Part shown: positions 1 to 8,189 of the stretch, one piece after another
How the letters are laid out: every line of letters begins with the position of its first letter
Numbering within the stretch: the stretch's first letter is position 1
Source of the DNA: Methylocystaceae bacterium
Lineage (GTDB): Bacteria; Pseudomonadota; Alphaproteobacteria; Rhizobiales; Beijerinckiaceae
Assembly (NCBI GenBank): GCA_009773555.1
Contig: WSXZ01000004.1
Location: 1-64,000 of the forward strand
Direction: 5' to 3'
DNA: 64,000 nucleotides
The notes under the pieces: generated by a model
Told to the model about the DNA's origin: nothing
Database searches by the model: none
What the model saw: only the letters and a program-made list of their open reading frames with translations
Translations under genes and position numbers: made by a program

Positions 1-135
1 GGCTATCGCAATCACCCTCCCCTTGAGGGGGAGGGTTGCATTGCGATAGCAATGCGGGGTGGGGTGACAGGCGGCAAAGACCTTGGGTTCACCCCACCCG
101 GACGCCTGCGGCCTCCGACCTCCCCGCACAGGGGG
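1..135. repeat. GC-rich intergenic palindromic repeat
   Basis: Two nested inverted repeats are visible. An 11-bp arm at 2-12 (GCTATCGCAAT) pairs with 40-50, and between them a C-rich and a G-rich block (13-22 and 27-36) extend the hairpin. A second pair, GGGGTGGGGTGA near 55-67 and TTCACCCCACCC near 89-100, follows. Similar C-rich/G-rich hairpins occur at 8190-8350, so this is a dispersed family and not a gene. The open frame that runs through it into the next gene is not counted as coding. Confidence 0.7.
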
Positions 136-175
136 AGGTATGCGCCCGCAGAGTCGTGTTAGTGCTTCTAATCCC

Positions 176-856
176 ATGAGTGACAAACAAAATCTCGACG
201 GTTTTCTCGGCGGGCGCCTGCGCCTGCGTCAAAGCGCCGCCGGCCACCGTTCCGGCACGGAGGCGGAACTGCTCGCCGCCGCGACGCCGCAACATCAGCA
301 GGGGCTCATTCTCGACGTCGGCGCGGGGTCGGGCGCGGTCGGACTGATGGCGGCGCTGCGCGCCCCTGGCGGGATCGTTGGGCTTGTGGAGATCGACCCC
401 GAGTCTTGCGCGCTCGCGCGTGAAAACGTCGCCGAAAATGCGCTGGGGGCAAGGGCGACGGTTTACCAAGCCGACGTTCTCGCGGCGAAATCGCGCCGCG
501 CCGCTGGACTGATCGACGAGAGGGCGGCGCTCGTGCTCACCAATCCGCCGTTTCACGACGCCGGCAAGGTGCGCGCCACGCCCGACGCGGCCAAGGCGCG
601 CGCCCATGTCGCCAGCGCGCCGCTGATTGATTGGGTCCGGGCCTGTCTCGCGCTGCTCGCGCCCAGCGGAACCTTCGTGATGATTCATCGCGCCGACGCG
701 CTCGCCGAATGTCTCGCGGCTGTCGAGGGCAGAATAGGGGGCGTCTCAATCCAGCCCATCCACACGCGGACGGATGCGCCGGCGACGCGCATTCTTCTCG
801 CCGGCGTCAAGGGCTCGAAAGCGCCGCTGTCGATATTGAAGGCGATCGTGGTCTAA
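176..856 (+). CDS. tRNA1(Val) N6-adenine methyltransferase-like protein
   Basis: This is a class I SAM-dependent methyltransferase of the TrmN6/YfiC type, which in the family methylates an adenine N6 in tRNA. The SAM-binding motif I is seen as DVGAGSGAVGL near residue 47, an acidic motif (EIDPES) follows, and the N6-adenine catalytic motif NPPF lies near residue 122. I place the start at the ATG at 176 because the reading frame upstream runs through the intergenic repeat. The protein, 226 residues, stops soon after the APLSIL segment, where relatives usually carry a further short C-terminal extension, so slight truncation is possible. It is the first gene in the window and stands alone between repeats. 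Confidence 0.8.
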   Translation: MSDKQNLDGFLGGRLRLRQSAAGHRSGTEAELLAAATPQHQQGLILDVGAGSGAVGLMAALRAPGGIVGLVEIDPESCALARENVAENALGARATVYQADVLAAKSRRAAGLIDERAALVLTNPPFHDAGKVRATPDAAKARAHVASAPLIDWVRACLALLAPSGTFVMIHRADALAECLAAVEGRIGGVSIQPIHTRTDAPATRILLAGVKGSKAPLSILKAIVV

Positions 857-887
857 TATGAATCCCGGTTGATCAGTTCGCTGGGCC

Positions 888-996
888 TGTCATTCCCGGC
901 AGGCCGCAGGCCTGACCGGGAATCCAGAGCCGATACAGCAGCGCTGATTTTGCTCTGGATTCCCGATCGCGCGTGAGACGCGCGTCGGGAATGACA
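888..996. repeat. Dispersed palindromic repeat, family A, copy 1
   Basis: The unit is bounded by TGTCATTCCCG at 888-898 and its exact complement CGGGAATGACA at 986-996. Inside are two further GGGAATCCAGAG/CTCTGGATTCCC arms. Closely similar units lie at 14661-14766, 29203-29306, 46386-46479 and 49561-49670, always just outside coding sequence. It is probably a REP/MITE-like non-coding element that may act as a transcription terminator or mRNA-end stabiliser. Confidence 0.85.
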
Positions 997-1023
997 TACC
1001 TGCGACTCAGGCGAAACGCGTAT

Positions 1024-2574
1024 TTACGCCGCGCGCTGCGACGTCGCGGGCGGGCTCGAGAGCTGCGGCTCCCAGTAATTGCCCTTATCAAACATGTGCC
1101 GCGCCTGCGCATATTGAAACATGATGCGCGCGACGATGGTGATGGTCTCCGGCTTGCGCACGGCGGCGCCCCAGACCCTGTTCCACATGCGGCCTTCCGC
1201 CTCCCCCATCTTGCGCACGTCCATGCCGACCTGCATCGCCTGCTGTTCGACCTCGCGCAGCGATTTCGGATCGAAGGGCTGCGGGGCGGGCGCCTTGCGA
1301 TGGCGGCCGAACGTGTTGATCAGGCGCAGCATGCGTTCGCCGAAGGCGGCCGGGGCGTAGATCGCGTTGCAGAGATTCTGCATGCCGTGATGCAGCTCCT
1401 CCATGCTCATCGTCTGGCACTGGATGTTGGAGCTCCACGGCACCGCCTGGGTCTCGACGCCGCCGGTGAGCAGCCGGCCTTCGCGGGTGATGCGGTCGAA
1501 GAGCGGCGTCGCTTCCGACGCCATCAGCGCGCCGAGGCTGAAGATCGGAATCGGCGTCGCCATGGCGAACTCATACTGCTGGGCGAAGACGCCCGGGCCG
1601 TCATGGTCGAAGCCGACGATCATGCCGCCCATCACCGACATGCCATGGTCGACGAGCTTCTGGATTTCGTCGACGAGGCTGATCTTGAGATTCTGCCGCT
1701 TGCCGGTCTCGCGCAGGCTTTCGACATTGGGCGTCTCGATGCCGACGAAGACCTGCGTCAGGCCCGCCGCGACGCACATGTCGAGCAGCTCCTCGTCGCG
1801 CGTCGCGTCGATGGAGATCTGCGTGACGAACTCCATCGGACGATCGCGGCGCCAATGCGCGATCGCCGCGAGCAGCTCCTTGCAGTGCGCGCGGTAGGCG
1901 GTGAAATTGTCGTCGGCGAGAAAGGCCGTGCGATAGCCCGCCGCCCAGAGCGCATCGAGTTCGGCGAGGACGTTGGCGATCGGCTTGTGGCGCTGCTTGC
2001 GCCCCAGATATTGGATGACGTCGCAGAATTCGCATTCGAACGGACAGCCGCGCGAGGTCTGCACCGCGCCGAGAATCGCGCGATCATTGCGATAAAGATC
2101 CCAGCGCGGCGGCGGCGAGGCGGCGAGCGACGGCTTGTCGCCGACATAGCTGTCCTTCGGCTTGCCGGCGCGAAGATCGGCGAAAATCTCGCCGGCGATG
2201 TCCTCGATCTCGCCGCTCACCAGCACGTCGCAGTGATCGCGCAGCCGCGCCGGCGAAAGGCTCGCATAGGGGCCGCCGATGATGACGCGCTTGCCGCGGC
2301 GGCGGAATTCGTCGGCGATGGCGATCATCCGGCCGCGCTGGCTGACCTTGCCGGTGATCGCGATGTAATCGGCGGGATGGTCGAAATTCACCGGTTCGAC
2401 CGACTCCTCGCAAAGCTCGAACGCGAAGTCCTTGGGCGCGAGCGCCGCGACGGTGGCCGTGGCGAGGTCCGCCATCATCACGCCGCCCGCCACGCCCGAC
2501 GCCGCTAGCGCCTCGCCGCCGAAATAAGTGGGAAAATCGCCTGCAGGATTGATGAGATAAATCGAAACGGACAT
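1024..2574 (-). CDS. B12-binding-domain radical SAM enzyme with DUF4070-like C-terminus
   Basis: The 516-residue protein has an N-terminal cobalamin-binding Rossmann-like domain (about residues 1-145, with IIGGPYASL near 100). A radical SAM core follows whose cluster ligands are seen as SRGCPFECEFC near residues 174-184. The C-terminal region (about 350-500) looks like the DUF4070 domain. Enzymes of this class B architecture typically methylate unactivated carbons in lipids, pigments or natural products. The start is supported by GAGGG seven bases upstream of the ATG. It has no neighbour in the same operon, so the substrate cannot be deduced. It does not start like the hopanoid methylase HpnP as I remember that family, so I do not assign that name. 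Confidence 0.85.
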   Translation of the reverse strand: MSVSIYLINPAGDFPTYFGGEALAASGVAGGVMMADLATATVAALAPKDFAFELCEESVEPVNFDHPADYIAITGKVSQRGRMIAIADEFRRRGKRVIIGGPYASLSPARLRDHCDVLVSGEIEDIAGEIFADLRAGKPKDSYVGDKPSLAASPPPRWDLYRNDRAILGAVQTSRGCPFECEFCDVIQYLGRKQRHKPIANVLAELDALWAAGYRTAFLADDNFTAYRAHCKELLAAIAHWRRDRPMEFVTQISIDATRDEELLDMCVAAGLTQVFVGIETPNVESLRETGKRQNLKISLVDEIQKLVDHGMSVMGGMIVGFDHDGPGVFAQQYEFAMATPIPIFSLGALMASEATPLFDRITREGRLLTGGVETQAVPWSSNIQCQTMSMEELHHGMQNLCNAIYAPAAFGERMLRLINTFGRHRKAPAPQPFDPKSLREVEQQAMQVGMDVRKMGEAEGRMWNRVWGAAVRKPETITIVARIMFQYAQARHMFDKGNYWEPQLSSPPATSQRAA

Positions 2575-2672
2575 GCACGACCCTCATGCGCTTCGAACCT
2601 TACGCTAATGGAACTTCGCAATACCGACAAGAACTTGTCATCATTCCAAAGTGGATGACCGAGCGCAATCAC

Positions 2673-2704
2673 AAAAAAAGCGGCCGCTACCGGCCGCTTT
2701 TCAT
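2673..2704 (-). terminator. Rho-independent terminator
   Basis: A perfect hairpin has arms 2680-2686 and 2691-2697 (GCGGCCG/CGGCCGC, loop CTAC) and is flanked by A7 on the left and T4 on the right. Read on the minus strand the long T run follows the stem, which suits termination of the DUF2778 gene transcribed leftwards. The flanking A/T runs allow it to work in both directions. Confidence 0.8.
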
Positions 2705-2727
2705 TTTCAGGCGTAAGAATAGACGCT

Positions 2728-2840
2728 TAGAGCGCTTCCCGATCACATGGAATCATGTGAGCGATAAGGAATCGCTCAATCAAAACGTTGGAGCAGGTTC
2801 TCATCGAAAAAGTCTGTCAACTTTTTCGGAACCTGCTCTA
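2728..2840. repeat. TAGAGC palindromic repeat, family C, copy 1
   Basis: The unit starts TAGAGCGCTTCCCGATCACA and ends with ACCTGCTCTA, and has an internal AAAAAGT...ACTTTTT hairpin. It is nearly identical to 20932-21047, and 18572-18663 is a shortened copy in the opposite orientation. Its terminal CTA at 2838-2840 is the TAG stop codon of the adjacent minus-strand gene. Confidence 0.85.
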
Positions 2841-3911
2841 GAGATGCGCGACGACGGCGAGCCGGCGAACCTCGCCGTTCTTATATGCGCGCAGGAAGGC
2901 CTGATAGTCGCGGAACGACACGCAGCCGTTCGAATCGCCGTTCGGGCCGAGCATGTAGGTATGCGCGAGAAGGCCGGCGCGGCCGAAGATCGCGCCTTCG
3001 CCGCCGACCGGCGTGAGGCGCAGCGCCTCGACGCCATGGAACAGCGCTTCGCGCGGCTTGAGATCGTAAACATGCGGCGGCGTCGGGCCGCGCATGCGCA
3101 AATGGACGTAGCGCGGATCGTCGAGATGTTCGCGCAGGCCGGAATGCGCCTCGAGTTTTGCGCCGCTGGGCAAATAGACCGTATGCGACGAGATGTCATA
3201 GACGGCGGTGTAGCGGTCGTAGCGCGTCGCAGGTCCGACCGCCGCGCCGGCCGCGCCCGAAACGCCCCCTAGGATGCCGGATTTGAGGTCCGAAAGCGTG
3301 CCGCCGTCCGGCGCCGCATAGGCGAGCGCCTGACCGCGCGGCTGCTGCTGACGCGCCTCTTGCGCCGATTGCGCCGCGTCGCCGAGCCCGAAGAATCTCT
3401 CGAAGATCGAGCGGTCGTCCGACCCGGAGCCCGGCACGACGGTGGTGCGCGCCATGCGGCGCAGCGAGCCTTCATAGAGGCCGCGATTGGCGACGGTGAG
3501 TTCGACCGGGCGGCGCGGCGGCAGCGGCGCGTCCTCGGCCGAGGCGACCTGCGCGCCGTCGACGTCCTGTTGCTCGGGAACGATGGCGGACGGCGTTTGC
3601 GCCGCGGGCTGGATGCTGGCGTCAATCGCCCCGCGCAGCGTCGGCTCAGCGAGCGCCAGCGTCTGGCGCCGGCCGCCGAGGCCGACGATGGCCCCGTAGG
3701 GGTTTTGCGCGATAGAGGCGCTTTGTCTAAGGGCCGCCGCGGCTGTCTCGGAGCTGGCGGTCGTCGGACGCTGCGACAGCGCCCACCACCCCGCCGACAG
3801 GCTCACCGCCAGCGCGACGCCGGCGATGACCAGATGAGACGAGCTCTTATGAGAATAAATGCGACGATCCAAAGAAATAAAATCGATTGGCGCACCGATC
3901 CCTTGCATCAT
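2838..3911 (-). CDS. DUF2778 (Tlde1-like) cell-envelope protein
   Basis: The 357-residue protein has a short cytoplasmic N-terminus, one membrane segment (about residues 25-46), a low-complexity linker with a proline-rich stretch, and a C-terminal DUF2778 domain. The core of that domain is HTYMLGPNGDSNGCVSF near residue 320. The His and the S-N-G-C resemble the H...SHGC catalytic signature of L,D-transpeptidases, and DUF2778 is the domain of the Tlde1 peptidoglycan-modifying toxins. In Hyphomicrobiales such anchored proteins are common outside type VI loci, so a housekeeping wall-modifying role is more likely than an effector role. No immunity gene is visible beside it. The stop codon is contributed by the adjoining repeat. 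Confidence 0.8.
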   Translation of the reverse strand: MMQGIGAPIDFISLDRRIYSHKSSSHLVIAGVALAVSLSAGWWALSQRPTTASSETAAAALRQSASIAQNPYGAIVGLGGRRQTLALAEPTLRGAIDASIQPAAQTPSAIVPEQQDVDGAQVASAEDAPLPPRRPVELTVANRGLYEGSLRRMARTTVVPGSGSDDRSIFERFFGLGDAAQSAQEARQQQPRGQALAYAAPDGGTLSDLKSGILGGVSGAAGAAVGPATRYDRYTAVYDISSHTVYLPSGAKLEAHSGLREHLDDPRYVHLRMRGPTPPHVYDLKPREALFHGVEALRLTPVGGEGAIFGRAGLLAHTYMLGPNGDSNGCVSFRDYQAFLRAYKNGEVRRLAVVAHL

Positions 3912-4489
3912 CCGCCCCTACCTCCGAATTACTCTTCCGTCGCAAGGCTTCTGAGCTTCGCTGACATTTGCGCGAAATCGCGACAAAGTTCGGCGAAAGC
4001 CAGAACTGCACGGAACGCCTTCACATATTCTCACCAGAACTAAACGGCCTTGCTTGGGCTGCTTTAGGGCGAATTCTTGTCCGCGCTTACGGTAAAGACG
4101 AATAGTTAAGGCTTTGAAAATGCCGGCTTTCGCGAAATGTCCCACCAGGGCGCGGCCAAGTTCGCCGCCGCTTTGGCGCCAAATGTGGCGCCCAGATTGG
4201 CGCTCTCTCGCCGGCGCGTTTTGAGGGCGCGCGACGGCGAAAGCTGCGCTGCTTCAAGTCGTTCTGAAAAAGGTTCTGAAAGGGGACGCGGTCCGAACTA
4301 TTCGAAGCGCCAGTCGGATGCAAGGTTGGCCGTAACGGGCGCGTCGAGCCGGCCTGGGCGCAGTCGCGGAGCGCGGAGCGCGGCACGGGGGCGCGATTTC
4401 GGAAGGGTTGCTGAGATCGGCGGCAGGATCGCGCGACGACGATCATGCCCGACGCGGTTGGCGCCGAATCGAAGTCCAGGACGTCCGAC
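3912..4489. other. Intergenic stretch without a recognisable gene
   Basis: No open frame here looks like a protein on either strand. The frames present are short, arginine-rich and antisense-like. The left part should hold the promoter of the DUF2778 gene. The right part leads into the dehydrogenase remnant and may be decayed sequence from the same lost gene, although I cannot recognise it. Confidence 0.5.
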
Positions 4490-4636
4490 GCGGCGAGCCG
4501 CACATTCGTCGACGATTTTTATAAGCAGGCGATCCCGGCCGATTCGATCGCCCGCGCGATTCGCTACGCGATCGAGCAGCCGGCGGATGTGGACGTGAAT
4601 CAGATCGTGATCCGGCCCACGGTGCAGGAGTTTTGA
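4490..4636 (+). pseudogene. 3' remnant of a short-chain dehydrogenase
   Basis: The last 45 or so codons read FVDDFYKQAIPADSIARAI and then YAIEQPADVDVNQIVIRP ending TVQEF. This is the typical C-terminus of classical NADP-dependent short-chain dehydrogenases (YdfG type). The Rossmann fold and the YxxxK active site are missing upstream, so this is a truncated relic and not a gene. It sits about 100 bp before the compositionally foreign DUF262 operon, which suggests that insertion or deletion associated with that island removed the rest. Confidence 0.75.
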
Positions 4637-4739
4637 GGTAGATTGTGTGCCGTCGGCATCGACTGACGGATGGTGGCCGAAGGTCGAATTAAACGGGTGC
4701 TTCTGATCCTGAGCGGACCCTGGAATATGCGAAAGATCA

Positions 4740-5936
4740 GTGAATTCTCCGGTTGGGCCTGAGAAGCGGCTCAAACTTTTACGCAGGACCGAAGGCATGG
4801 TTTCTGAAGATAAAGGCTTAAATACTCTGGTGTTAGAAGCTCTCGGCATCGAAGACGAGGGCGAGGACCTGAGTCTAGTAATAGATAACCCCTTCGATCC
4901 TGATAAAATAAAGGTTACAACAGAGAAAAAAAACATCGATCTTATCATGAGAAGGATCGATCATAACGAAGTTGACTTAGCTCCAGAATTCCAGCGTCGC
5001 GCCCGAGTGTGGCATCCTCATCGAAAGAGCCAACTCATTGAATCGCTCCTGTTGAGAATTCCCCTGCCAGTGTTCTATGTGGCAGCAAATGAGAAAGACG
5101 ATTGGGCCGTCGTAGACGGATTGCAAAGACTGACAACAATATACGATTTCATAAAAGACCTCTTCCCGCTCTCTGGACTCGAATATCTAAGCTCTCTCGA
5201 AGAAAAGACTTTCTCGCAGCTTGATCGAGCAATGAAACGGAGAATTGAAGAGACCGAGTTGGTCATAAACGTTATCCAGCCCGGCACGCCTGAAGAGGTG
5301 ATGATAAATATTTTCAAGCGCATCAACACCGGAGGAACTCCTCTTACGGGGCAAGAAATCCGAAATGCACTAAACAAGGGTCCGGTGAGAGGCTTCCTAC
5401 GAGAGCTTGCCGAGTCCGATGATTTCCAAAAATCCACTGATGGTCGTGTCCGAGATGATCGGATGGACGCACAGGAGATGGTTCTCCGATTTTTAGCGTT
5501 TAAAATCACCCCTTGGACGGACTACAAAATAAATGAGTTGGATGCGTTCTTGCACGAAACAATGAGGCGGCTAAACGCGATGACGCCATCGGATCGAGCG
5601 CAACTGGGTCTCGAATTTCGGAGGGCGATGCAAACTGCGAGAGCCATCTTCGACGACAATGCTTTTCGAAAGCCTCGCCTTGCAGGCTGGGGTCGAAGTC
5701 CTGTTAGTAAACCCCTGTTCGAAGCTTGGAGCGTCAATTTGTCCCTTCTAGGCGACGGAGACTTGCGAACTTTGCTCGAACGCCGCTCGACGGTCCTCGA
5801 GAAGTTCAATAAGCTAATGGTCGATGATCCAGATTTCGTAATTGCGATTTCATATTCGACTGGTGTTCCCAAGCGGGTTGCAAAGCGATTTGGTGCAATT
5901 CAAACGCTTATCCAGTCAATAGTTCAGGGAGCGTAA
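4740..5936 (+). CDS. DUF262 domain protein, first gene of putative defence operon
   Basis: The 398-residue protein carries a DUF262 (ParB/GmrS-like) domain over about residues 55-260. Motifs seen are the PEFQRR...VW segment near 80, DGLQRLTT at 126-133 (the DGQQR signature, with Q changed to L at the third position) and FKRINTGGTPLTGQEIRNA near 192. DUF262 proteins act as nucleotide-dependent sensors or nucleases in GmrSD and other defence systems. The HNH-type DUF1524 domain of GmrSD is absent here. The first codon is GTG; an ATG at 4797 preceded by AGGA is an alternative start. The next gene begins two bases after the stop. Composition is clearly more AT-rich than neighbouring genes, pointing to horizontal acquisition. 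Confidence 0.85.
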   Translation: MNSPVGPEKRLKLLRRTEGMVSEDKGLNTLVLEALGIEDEGEDLSLVIDNPFDPDKIKVTTEKKNIDLIMRRIDHNEVDLAPEFQRRARVWHPHRKSQLIESLLLRIPLPVFYVAANEKDDWAVVDGLQRLTTIYDFIKDLFPLSGLEYLSSLEEKTFSQLDRAMKRRIEETELVINVIQPGTPEEVMINIFKRINTGGTPLTGQEIRNALNKGPVRGFLRELAESDDFQKSTDGRVRDDRMDAQEMVLRFLAFKITPWTDYKINELDAFLHETMRRLNAMTPSDRAQLGLEFRRAMQTARAIFDDNAFRKPRLAGWGRSPVSKPLFEAWSVNLSLLGDGDLRTLLERRSTVLEKFNKLMVDDPDFVIAISYSTGVPKRVAKRFGAIQTLIQSIVQGA

Positions 5937-5938
5937 GA

Positions 5939-7096
5939 GTGATTGAACAACTGCATCTGAAGAATTTTAAATGCTTCGCCGACCAGGCTCTTCGCATTGC
6001 GAATTTTACACTACTCGCCGGCCTAAACGGAACAGGAAAGAGCACTGTTATCCAAAGCTTGCTCTTGTTGCGCCAGTCTTTCCGCAGTGGAGCCCTCAGT
6101 GAAGGACACTTCTTGTTCGGCGGCGATCTCGTAGATTTGGGCACCCCAACCGATGTCTTGTACGAAAGAGCATCGGACGACGAAATCAGCATCTCCCTAC
6201 GCATGCAAGGTGTCGAATCGGCGGCCCTTTTCAAGGCAACTGTAACCCAAGATCGAAAAAACGCTCTCCTCAATCCGAGCGATGCTCGTGGTGCAGCTAA
6301 TACTGTTTTGCTAGACCAACACTCAGCGCTGCTCTCCGGCGAGGCATTGCAGCCGCTGTTTTCAATGTTTCACTATCTTCACGCAGAACGAAATGGTCCC
6401 CGAAAATTCCTGCCAATGGCCCGGGGACAGACAGATTCCGACTTGGGCGTGCGGGGGGAGTATGTCTTGGATGCTCTTGATCGATGTCAGGACGCAATAA
6501 AAATTTCATCTAGCGATCCGCGAGCAATCGACGGCGCTGGTGAAAGGCTGCGCGATCAATTGGAAGCGTGGTTGCAGATCATAAGTCCAGGTGTAAGACT
6601 CAGCATTAGTCCCATCCCAGATGCAGACCTGATGATCAGCGGTTTCTCATTTGGTGCTTCCGGTCAACTTCGAAGCAGAAATTATCGTGCCTCCAACGTG
6701 GGGTTCGGTCTGAGCTACGTTCTCCCGATCATAGTAGCTTTACTAGGGACGGCACCTGGTGGGTTGATTTTGATCGAAAATCCCGAAGCGCACATCCACC
6801 CTAAAGGGCAGACCAAATTAGGCGAATTGTGCGTCCGTGCAGCCGCTGCAGGCATCCAAGTGGTCGTCGAAACTCATTCCGATCACGTTATGGATGGAGC
6901 TAGAATCGCTGTCCGAGAAAAAATCTTGAACAGTGATCGCGTAGTTTTTCACTATTTTGATCGGGGACTTGGCGAAACTTCTGTGCTCACCCCCGTGCTT
7001 GACAACGCTGGTCGACTTAGTGAATGGCCTCCTGGGTTCTTTGATCAGCATCGTCGCAACACCAGCCGCTTAGTAAAGCCCTTAGACCGTGGGTAA
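5939..7096 (+). CDS. AAA ATPase of the SMC/OLD-like DUF3696 type
   Basis: The 385-residue protein starts with the ABC-like IEQLHLKNFKCF strand and has a Walker A at GLNGTGKST (28-36). The late motif LIENPEAHIHP near 280 corresponds to Walker B plus the D-loop histidines. It is followed by VVVETHSDHVMDG, the His-switch strand of RecF/OLD-like ATPases. The tail GRLSEWPPGFFDQ is the hallmark of DUF3696. No coiled-coil arms are present. Such ATPases partner with nucleases or other effectors in defence systems such as Gabija, Septu and many uncharacterised loci. The GTG start lies two bases after the DUF262 stop, and the third gene overlaps its end by eight bases, so the three are co-translated. 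Confidence 0.88.
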   Translation: MIEQLHLKNFKCFADQALRIANFTLLAGLNGTGKSTVIQSLLLLRQSFRSGALSEGHFLFGGDLVDLGTPTDVLYERASDDEISISLRMQGVESAALFKATVTQDRKNALLNPSDARGAANTVLLDQHSALLSGEALQPLFSMFHYLHAERNGPRKFLPMARGQTDSDLGVRGEYVLDALDRCQDAIKISSSDPRAIDGAGERLRDQLEAWLQIISPGVRLSISPIPDADLMISGFSFGASGQLRSRNYRASNVGFGLSYVLPIIVALLGTAPGGLILIENPEAHIHPKGQTKLGELCVRAAAAGIQVVVETHSDHVMDGARIAVREKILNSDRVVFHYFDRGLGETSVLTPVLDNAGRLSEWPPGFFDQHRRNTSRLVKPLDRG

Positions 7097-8072
7097 TAGC
7101 ATGCAAGACTACGTATTCAATTCGCAGTGCGTCGTCCCTCCTTACACGCATCTAGATCAGGCCAAGACTCATATAATCGAATTGCTTCGGGCGCTCGCGG
7201 AATTGGACGCGGCAGAAGAGGTTCTGCCGACTTTGAGGATGGATAGCGATCCTTGGATATTGCCGTTGCTGACGAGCGACGGAAGAGAGCGTTCCTTAGG
7301 CGAAGTGGTTCACGAACTCTACTGCACGGACGACCATGATGTAGCGTCTTACTTTGACGCATTGAATCGGGCAATTCCATCTGACAGTGGGTTTGATGGG
7401 TCAGTAATCGATGCAATCCTTCGTTTGGAGGTGACTGGCCCAGCGCCAAACGAAGAATCATGCTTTGCGAGTGTGCAGAGGGCTCAATTGCACGCCTTCA
7501 TTTGCGCCGTGACGAATTCGGTCCTCACCAGCTTACCCCGTGATTCCACGTGGGATTACGATCGGATGGCGTTTGTCTCATATGGAGAAACATTCTCTTT
7601 CGATCACGTCGCCCAGATCGCGCACGCAATATCAATACAAGAGAGACGCATAGCTGGCGTTCGGGCAAGTCTCGATCCGCGTAGTTTTGCTTCTCTCCGG
7701 GATCGCGCGTTTCCCAATCTACAGTTCGGTTCGGATGTTGATACCCAAGTCAGTAGGTTCAACGCTATCCTTCTCCCGCTGCTGTTCAAGCGGTTAGCAG
7801 AGCTTGATAACAAGGTGGTGATTTGGCGCAGCCGTTCGTGCGCCTGTTATCCGGATGGTTCCCCGGAGGTCGCGCGCGAGAGTTTGGCGACGATGCAGAA
7901 ATATAGCGAAGCGCGTCGTTTCCGTGATAGCGACGGCCAAATGCGCACTTTTGAGGAGCATGTTTGGATAGACAGGACTCACCGAATTCATTTGTTTCGA
8001 GATATGAATGCAAGGCGGATCGAAATTGGATACGTCGGGCCTCACCTGCCGACGATTACTGATCCTACTTAG
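7089..8072 (+). CDS. Unrecognised third protein of the DUF262-ATPase operon
   Basis: The 327-residue protein (GTG start at 7089 overlapping the ATPase gene, or ATG at 7101) matches no family I can name. The N-terminal two thirds look mainly helical and acidic. The C-terminus is strikingly motif-like: FEEHVWIDRTHRIHLF is followed by RRIEIGYVGPHLPT, with a conserved-looking His, Arg and Gly-rich terminal strand. An upstream SRSCACYP segment near residue 256 has two close cysteines. In a three-gene module with a sensor-like DUF262 protein and an ATPase, this is the likeliest effector, but that is inference. Composition is AT-rich like the two genes before it. Confidence 0.75.
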   Translation: MGNSMQDYVFNSQCVVPPYTHLDQAKTHIIELLRALAELDAAEEVLPTLRMDSDPWILPLLTSDGRERSLGEVVHELYCTDDHDVASYFDALNRAIPSDSGFDGSVIDAILRLEVTGPAPNEESCFASVQRAQLHAFICAVTNSVLTSLPRDSTWDYDRMAFVSYGETFSFDHVAQIAHAISIQERRIAGVRASLDPRSFASLRDRAFPNLQFGSDVDTQVSRFNAILLPLLFKRLAELDNKVVIWRSRSCACYPDGSPEVARESLATMQKYSEARRFRDSDGQMRTFEEHVWIDRTHRIHLFRDMNARRIEIGYVGPHLPTITDPT

Positions 8073-8189
8073 AGTGACTATTGGCAGCCGCTTCAATAGA
8101 AAGACGGTTACTGGCGCATCGCGGATATTCACCCGCCCGCCGCCTGCGAAGCATGTCGTTGACCTGCGTTGGCCCCGCCAATAGCTTGC

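Noticed and set aside
973-2508. 511-codon plus-strand frame opposite the B12-radical SAM gene
   Set aside because: Arginine- and histidine-rich shadow frame; the minus strand encodes a clear radical SAM enzyme.
1024-2574. Calling the radical SAM protein hopanoid C-2 methylase HpnP
   Set aside because: Shared domain layout only; the N-terminus differs from what I know of HpnP and no hopanoid gene is nearby.
2838-3911. DUF2778 protein as a type VI secretion effector
   Set aside because: It has its own membrane anchor, and no immunity or type VI genes are nearby.
4740-8072. Calling the operon a GmrSD type IV restriction system
   Set aside because: The DUF1524 HNH half is absent, and the ATPase and third protein are not part of GmrSD.
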